A stretch of 64,000 nt of DNA, taken from Psychromarinibacter halotolerans. Its GTDB lineage: Bacteria > Pseudomonadota > Alphaproteobacteria > Rhodobacterales > Rhodobacteraceae. The stretch's first letter is position 1. Each line of letters begins with the position of its first letter. The notes beneath the pieces were generated by a model. It saw only the letters and a list, made by a program, of their open reading frames with translations, did no database searches and was not told the DNA's origin. This document shows, piece after piece, positions 60,788 to 64,000 of the stretch. Where the stretch lies: positions 1 through 64,000 of the forward strand of contig NZ_JARGYD010000007.1 of assembly GCF_029168315.1 (NCBI RefSeq), written 5' to 3'. The position numbers and the translations under genes are program-made.

Positions 60788-61435
60788 ATGACAGCACAGA
60801 CTGCATCCCAGCCCGCACAGGGCATTGAGTTCTACGTCCTAGAGGATCCGAGCGACTCGGATCACGGGCATCACATTCCGGAAACCGGAACCATGCTTGG
60901 TTTCTGGATCTACCTGATGAGCGACTGCCTGATCTTCGGCATCCTCTTCGTGATCCACGCCGTGCTTGGCACTTCTTACGCGGCGGGTCCGTCGCCGTCG
61001 GACCTGTTCGAGATCGAGAAGATCCTGCTTGCGACGGCATTCCTGCTTGCATCGTCGATCACCTACGGCTTCTCGGTGATCAACATGCAGCAGGGCAACC
61101 AGCGCGGCATGATGGGCTGGCTGGTCGTGACCGGGCTGTTCGGCCTTGGGTTCCTTGTGATGGAACTGTTGGAGTTCCAGCACCTGTGGCACATCGGCGC
61201 CGGACCGGGGGCCAGCGCGTTCCTGTCGTCCTTCTGGTTCCTTGTCGGGACACACGGCCTGCACGTCACGGTCGGCTGCATCTGGCTGGTGATCCTGCTG
61301 ATCCAAGTCGGGCAGCACGGACTGACCGAGGCCAACAAGCGGCGCATCCTGTGCCTTAGCCTGTTCTGGCACTTCCTGGACCTGATCTGGATCGGGGTCT
61401 TTTCCTTCGTCTACCTCACGGGGGTGCTGCTATGA
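60788..61435 (+). CDS. cyoC: cytochrome bo-type ubiquinol oxidase subunit III
   Basis: The 215-residue, five-helix CyoC includes GTMLGFWIYLMSDCLIFGILF, MELLEFQHLW and FWFLVGTHGLHVTVGCIWL near the end. The start MTAQTASQPAQ lies 4 bp past cyoB; the frame is open earlier but overlaps cyoB. It stabilises subunit I and its proton uptake. Confidence 0.95.
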   Translation: MTAQTASQPAQGIEFYVLEDPSDSDHGHHIPETGTMLGFWIYLMSDCLIFGILFVIHAVLGTSYAAGPSPSDLFEIEKILLATAFLLASSITYGFSVINMQQGNQRGMMGWLVVTGLFGLGFLVMELLEFQHLWHIGAGPGASAFLSSFWFLVGTHGLHVTVGCIWLVILLIQVGQHGLTEANKRRILCLSLFWHFLDLIWIGVFSFVYLTGVLL

Positions 61436-61788
61436 GCGCCGACAATCACTCGTCTCACGGATCGTACCGGTCCTACCTTATCGGCTTCGCGCTGTCCGTT
61501 GTCCTGACGATCATCCCGTTCTGGGTTGTGCTCGGCGAGGTCGAGATCAGCACCGCCGCCGCAATCGCCATTATCTTCGGGCTGGGCGCGGTGCAGATCA
61601 TGGTGCATGTCCACTACTTCCTGCACGTCACGATCAAGGCCGAATCCGGCTGGCAGGTGATGTCGATGGCCTTCACGGCAATTCTGCTGGTCATCGTGCT
61701 GTCCGGGTCCGTTTGGGTGATGACCCACCTGGATGAAAACATGATGCCCGCGCACGAGCAGATCGACAGGGTCAGAAACCTGCCGTGA
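61432..61788 (+). CDS. cyoD: cytochrome bo-type ubiquinol oxidase subunit IV
   Basis: The 118-residue, three-helix CyoD includes YLIGFALSVVLTIIPFWVV, IIFGLGAVQIMVHVHYFLHV and LVIVLSGSVWVMTHLD. It overlaps cyoC by ATGA and is needed for assembly of the CuB site in known homologues. Confidence 0.94.
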   Translation: MSADNHSSHGSYRSYLIGFALSVVLTIIPFWVVLGEVEISTAAAIAIIFGLGAVQIMVHVHYFLHVTIKAESGWQVMSMAFTAILLVIVLSGSVWVMTHLDENMMPAHEQIDRVRNLP

Positions 61789-62513
61789 CCGACACGCCGG
61801 AACGCGCAGGCCGGTCGCGGGCGGTAGACCTCGGTCTGCTGGCCGTGGCGATGGTGGTCTTCATCACGTTGATCGGCTTGGGCAACTGGCAGCTGCGGCG
61901 GCTTGCGTGGAAGCTTGACCTAATCGAGACGGTCGAAGCGCGAGCCTACGCCGACCCGGTCCCTGCCCCCATCGCGACCACGGATCTTGAATACCTTCGG
62001 GTCGTCCTGACCGGCACTTACCGGCACGAGGACAGCCTTGAGATCAAGGCAGTGACCGAGCTTGGACCGGGCAACTGGCTGATGACGCCGTTGGAAGGTG
62101 CGGGACAGACGGTCTGGATCAACCGGGGCTTCGTCCCCGGCGGCCCAGACCCCGTGACGCTGACGCGGCCCGACGGTCCCGTCACGGTGACGGGACTTGT
62201 CCGGCTTAGCCAGCCGGGCGGCACCCTGTTGGAAAACAACGCCCCCGCGGATGACCGCTGGGTATCTGCCGACATTGCCGCGATGTCGGACAACGCGGGC
62301 CTGCAGACCGCGGACTATTTCGTCGACGCCGATCACGCGGGCGCCGCAACGGACTGGCCGCGCGGCGGCATGACACGCCTGAACTTCCGCAACTCGCACC
62401 TGAGCTACGCGCTGACGTGGTACGCGATGGCGGCGCTTTTGCTGGCGGGCATGGCTTATGTCATCCGCGACCGGCTGCGCAGCCGCCGCCGGACGACTGG
62501 TTCGGCCGACTAA
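61785..62513 (+). CDS. SURF1 family oxidase assembly protein
   Basis: The 242-residue protein with a helix at each end has the SURF1 motifs GLGNWQLRRLAWKLDLI, EYLRVVLTGTY, NWLMTPLEG and TVWINRGFVP. It delivers or inserts heme into the oxidase. The GTG start overlaps the cyoD stop (GTGA). cyoE, a common fifth cyo gene, is absent; the oxidase may use heme made elsewhere. Confidence 0.92.
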   Translation: MTDTPERAGRSRAVDLGLLAVAMVVFITLIGLGNWQLRRLAWKLDLIETVEARAYADPVPAPIATTDLEYLRVVLTGTYRHEDSLEIKAVTELGPGNWLMTPLEGAGQTVWINRGFVPGGPDPVTLTRPDGPVTVTGLVRLSQPGGTLLENNAPADDRWVSADIAAMSDNAGLQTADYFVDADHAGAATDWPRGGMTRLNFRNSHLSYALTWYAMAALLLAGMAYVIRDRLRSRRRTTGSAD

Positions 62514-62531
62514 GGCACTGCCGCCACGGCC

Positions 62532-63536
62532 TTACGCGGCGGCGACGGGCGCCACGGCCCAGTCATCTTGGAAAAGCCCCGCAAGAAGCACTCGCCACGC
62601 CTGCGCCAGATCTGCAGTCGCGGGTTGTGAGGCAGGCAACAAGTCGGCGGCCATACGTCCGCACATGCCGCGCAGCGCCTCGGTCAGTGCCTCGACCCCC
62701 GGCCCGCTTGTAGAAATGGCGCCAGACGCCAGATGGTCGGACAGACCATCCACCCCCGAAACCAGCACCGGTCGGCCAGCGGCAAGCGCCTCTTGCGCCA
62801 CCAATCCATACGGCTCCCACCGGGACGGCATCACCACCGCATCGCAGGCGGCATAGGCCATCGCCGGATCGGCGGCGAACCCTTGGAACCGGATGCGGGG
62901 ATCGCCAGCCGCCAAATCTTCCAGCCGGCCGCGTTCCGGCCCATCGCCGAAGATCTTCAGCGAAAGATCGTCGCCCTGCACCGCTTGGAACGCCCGGATC
63001 AGCACATCGAACCCTTTCTGAGCGTCAAGACGCCCGACCGCACCAAAACACCGAACAGGCCCGGTCGGACGCGGCAAAGCGCGGAAGCGGGACAGGTCGA
63101 CCTGCGGCTGTATCACGGTCAGCGCGTCCGGCCGGACCAGATCGCGCGCGGCAAGCCAGCTGGCCTGCGGATGGCTGACGGCGACCACCCGGTCGAACAG
63201 GGCGTAGGCCGTTCGAAGAAGGGTGAAGAACCGCCGTGGCGCACTGACATTGGCGGCGACGAACCCGGCGGAATAGCTGTGTTCGACGTGGATCAACGGC
63301 GTTCCGGCGTGGCGGGCCCGCAAGGCCATCAGGCCCGGCAGCCCGCGCCACGCGACAGTAAGGTGCGAAACGATGACATCCGCCTGCACCCGCGCACTGG
63401 CAGCGCGCGTGCGGGGGACTTCGACGATCTCGTGCCGGGCCAGTGCCGCCATTCCGGGATCGCGGGCAAGGAAATCAAGGTAGCGGGTTACGCCGCCGGG
63501 GTTCGTGTCGTCGACAAGGTGGGCAATGCGCAGCAT
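62532..63536 (-). CDS. glycosyltransferase family 4
   Basis: This is a 334-residue GT-B glycosyltransferase. The start MLRIAHLVDDTNPGGVTRYL has the N-terminal acceptor-side motif. The C-terminal donor domain has GAVGRLDAQKGFDVLIRAF, IFGDGPERGRL and EPYGLVAQEALAAGRPVL (E-x7-E). It likely acts in surface polysaccharide synthesis. It converges on SURF1, with the partial glycosyltransferase upstream on the same strand. Confidence 0.9.
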   Translation of the reverse strand: MLRIAHLVDDTNPGGVTRYLDFLARDPGMAALARHEIVEVPRTRAASARVQADVIVSHLTVAWRGLPGLMALRARHAGTPLIHVEHSYSAGFVAANVSAPRRFFTLLRTAYALFDRVVAVSHPQASWLAARDLVRPDALTVIQPQVDLSRFRALPRPTGPVRCFGAVGRLDAQKGFDVLIRAFQAVQGDDLSLKIFGDGPERGRLEDLAAGDPRIRFQGFAADPAMAYAACDAVVMPSRWEPYGLVAQEALAAGRPVLVSGVDGLSDHLASGAISTSGPGVEALTEALRGMCGRMAADLLPASQPATADLAQAWRVLLAGLFQDDWAVAPVAAA

Positions 63537-63559
63537 GGGGTCTCTCCGGCTCGGGTCGG

Positions 63560-64000
63560 TCAGGTGCGTTGGGTGGATTTCAGGTGGGCCAGCAGTGCGG
63601 ATGCCCTGCCGCGTCCGACAAGGTGCAGCGCAAAGGCAGCCCCGATCGTGGTCAGCGTCTTCGCCGGTTCCGCGACAAGCGGGCGGCGAGACGCGGCAAG
63701 AGACGCGCGGACAAGGCGCACGGCCTCGGCCCCGTCGCCCATGCTGAAGGCGCGCCGCGCGAGATAGCGCAGCTGGTACGCGCGCGCAGCCGGGGCATGG
63801 CGGTCGAAGAACGTCGGCGCAACCGGCTGCAACTTTCCCACCACCCGCTCCCACGCGGCAAGTTGCTTGTGCAGGCTGGCGGACAGCCCGCCCGGTGCGA
63901 TGCGGTAGCGGGTCAGCAGGCCCGGGATGCCCTCGATCTCCCAGTCGGTGGTCAGGGCGAACCGCAGCCAGCATTCGATGTCCTCGGACTGACGGAAGCT
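63560..64000 (-). CDS. partial glycosyltransferase family 2, C-terminal part
   Basis: The frame is open from the window edge to a stop at 63560, giving 146 residues of the C terminus. It begins SFRQSEDIECWLRFA, the region of family-2 enzymes with the catalytic-type ED, then TRYRIAPGGLSAS and a helical tail with RALRQL-like leucines. It ends 23 bp before the family-4 gene, so they share an operon. The N-terminal nucleotide-sugar domain lies outside the window. Confidence 0.72.
   Translation of the reverse strand, partial: SFRQSEDIECWLRFALTTDWEIEGIPGLLTRYRIAPGGLSASLHKQLAAWERVVGKLQPVAPTFFDRHAPAARAYQLRYLARRAFSMGDGAEAVRLVRASLAASRRPLVAEPAKTLTTIGAAFALHLVGRGRASALLAHLKSTQRT

Noticed and set aside
57757..60825. 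Very long open frame antisense to cyoA/cyoB (over 1000 codons)
   Set aside because: It mirrors cyoA and cyoB on the other strand, is His/Arg/Asp-rich with no domain, and results from the high-GC codon pattern.

Overview
The window reads as the chromosome of an alphaproteobacterium of the order Rhodobacterales. The supporting signs are high-GC coding sequence, an rpsM-rpsK-rpoA block, a cyoABCD quinol oxidase operon ending in SURF1, an opgG-opgH-opgC glucan cluster, a methionine synthase split into two polypeptides, and intergenic repeats of a type I recall from this group. The species cannot be named from sequence alone.

Layout. 0-2 kb: end of the ribosomal/RNA polymerase operon (rpsM, rpsK, rpoA). 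2.3-8 kb: a lipoprotein, YtoQ, and phenylalanyl-tRNA synthetase, whose subunit genes pheS and pheT are separated by two small genes and a repeat. 8.1-10 kb: an FAD sugar/alcohol dehydrogenase with an iron-sulfur-type cysteine motif and a small twin-arginine partner. 10-19.4 kb: L20/L35, a lytic transglycosylase-like lipoprotein, pyruvate kinase, N-formylglutamate amidohydrolase, two small secreted paralogues, and an aldose dehydrogenase/lactonase pair. 19.5-24.4 kb: periplasmic glucan synthesis. 24.7-37.1 kb: a PQQ-type sugar dehydrogenase and a large sugar-acid regulon. That regulon has an ABC transporter, two aldolase-type and two enolase-superfamily enzymes, an SDR, and a regulator fused to a lactonase. 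It is tied together by copies of one palindrome, TTGGAAC-N3-GTTCCAA. 37.1-41 kb: split MetH with a possible 31-codon leader.

41.1-56.0 kb is a genomic island of about 14.8 kb in the tRNA-Cys gene. It is bounded by a 50-bp direct repeat of the 3' part of the tRNA. Its left end has a tyrosine integrase, two small DNA-binding proteins, a palindromic operator and a divergent XRE regulator. Its right end has a ColE1-style mobilization module (mobC, relaxase, two genes nested in the relaxase), a lone RepC replication initiator with an apparent antisense RNA upstream, and an orphan VirB6-like protein. Between them lies AT-richer cargo: a SIR2-like protein, a small middle protein and a zinc-hook Rad50/SMC-like ATPase in an overlapping operon, followed by an FRG-domain protein. 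I read this cargo as a Lamassu-like or ABC-three-component antiphage system. It is the most interesting part of the window.

56.2-64 kb returns to ordinary chromosome: an MFS transporter, cyoABCD-SURF1, and two glycosyltransferase genes, the last running off the window.
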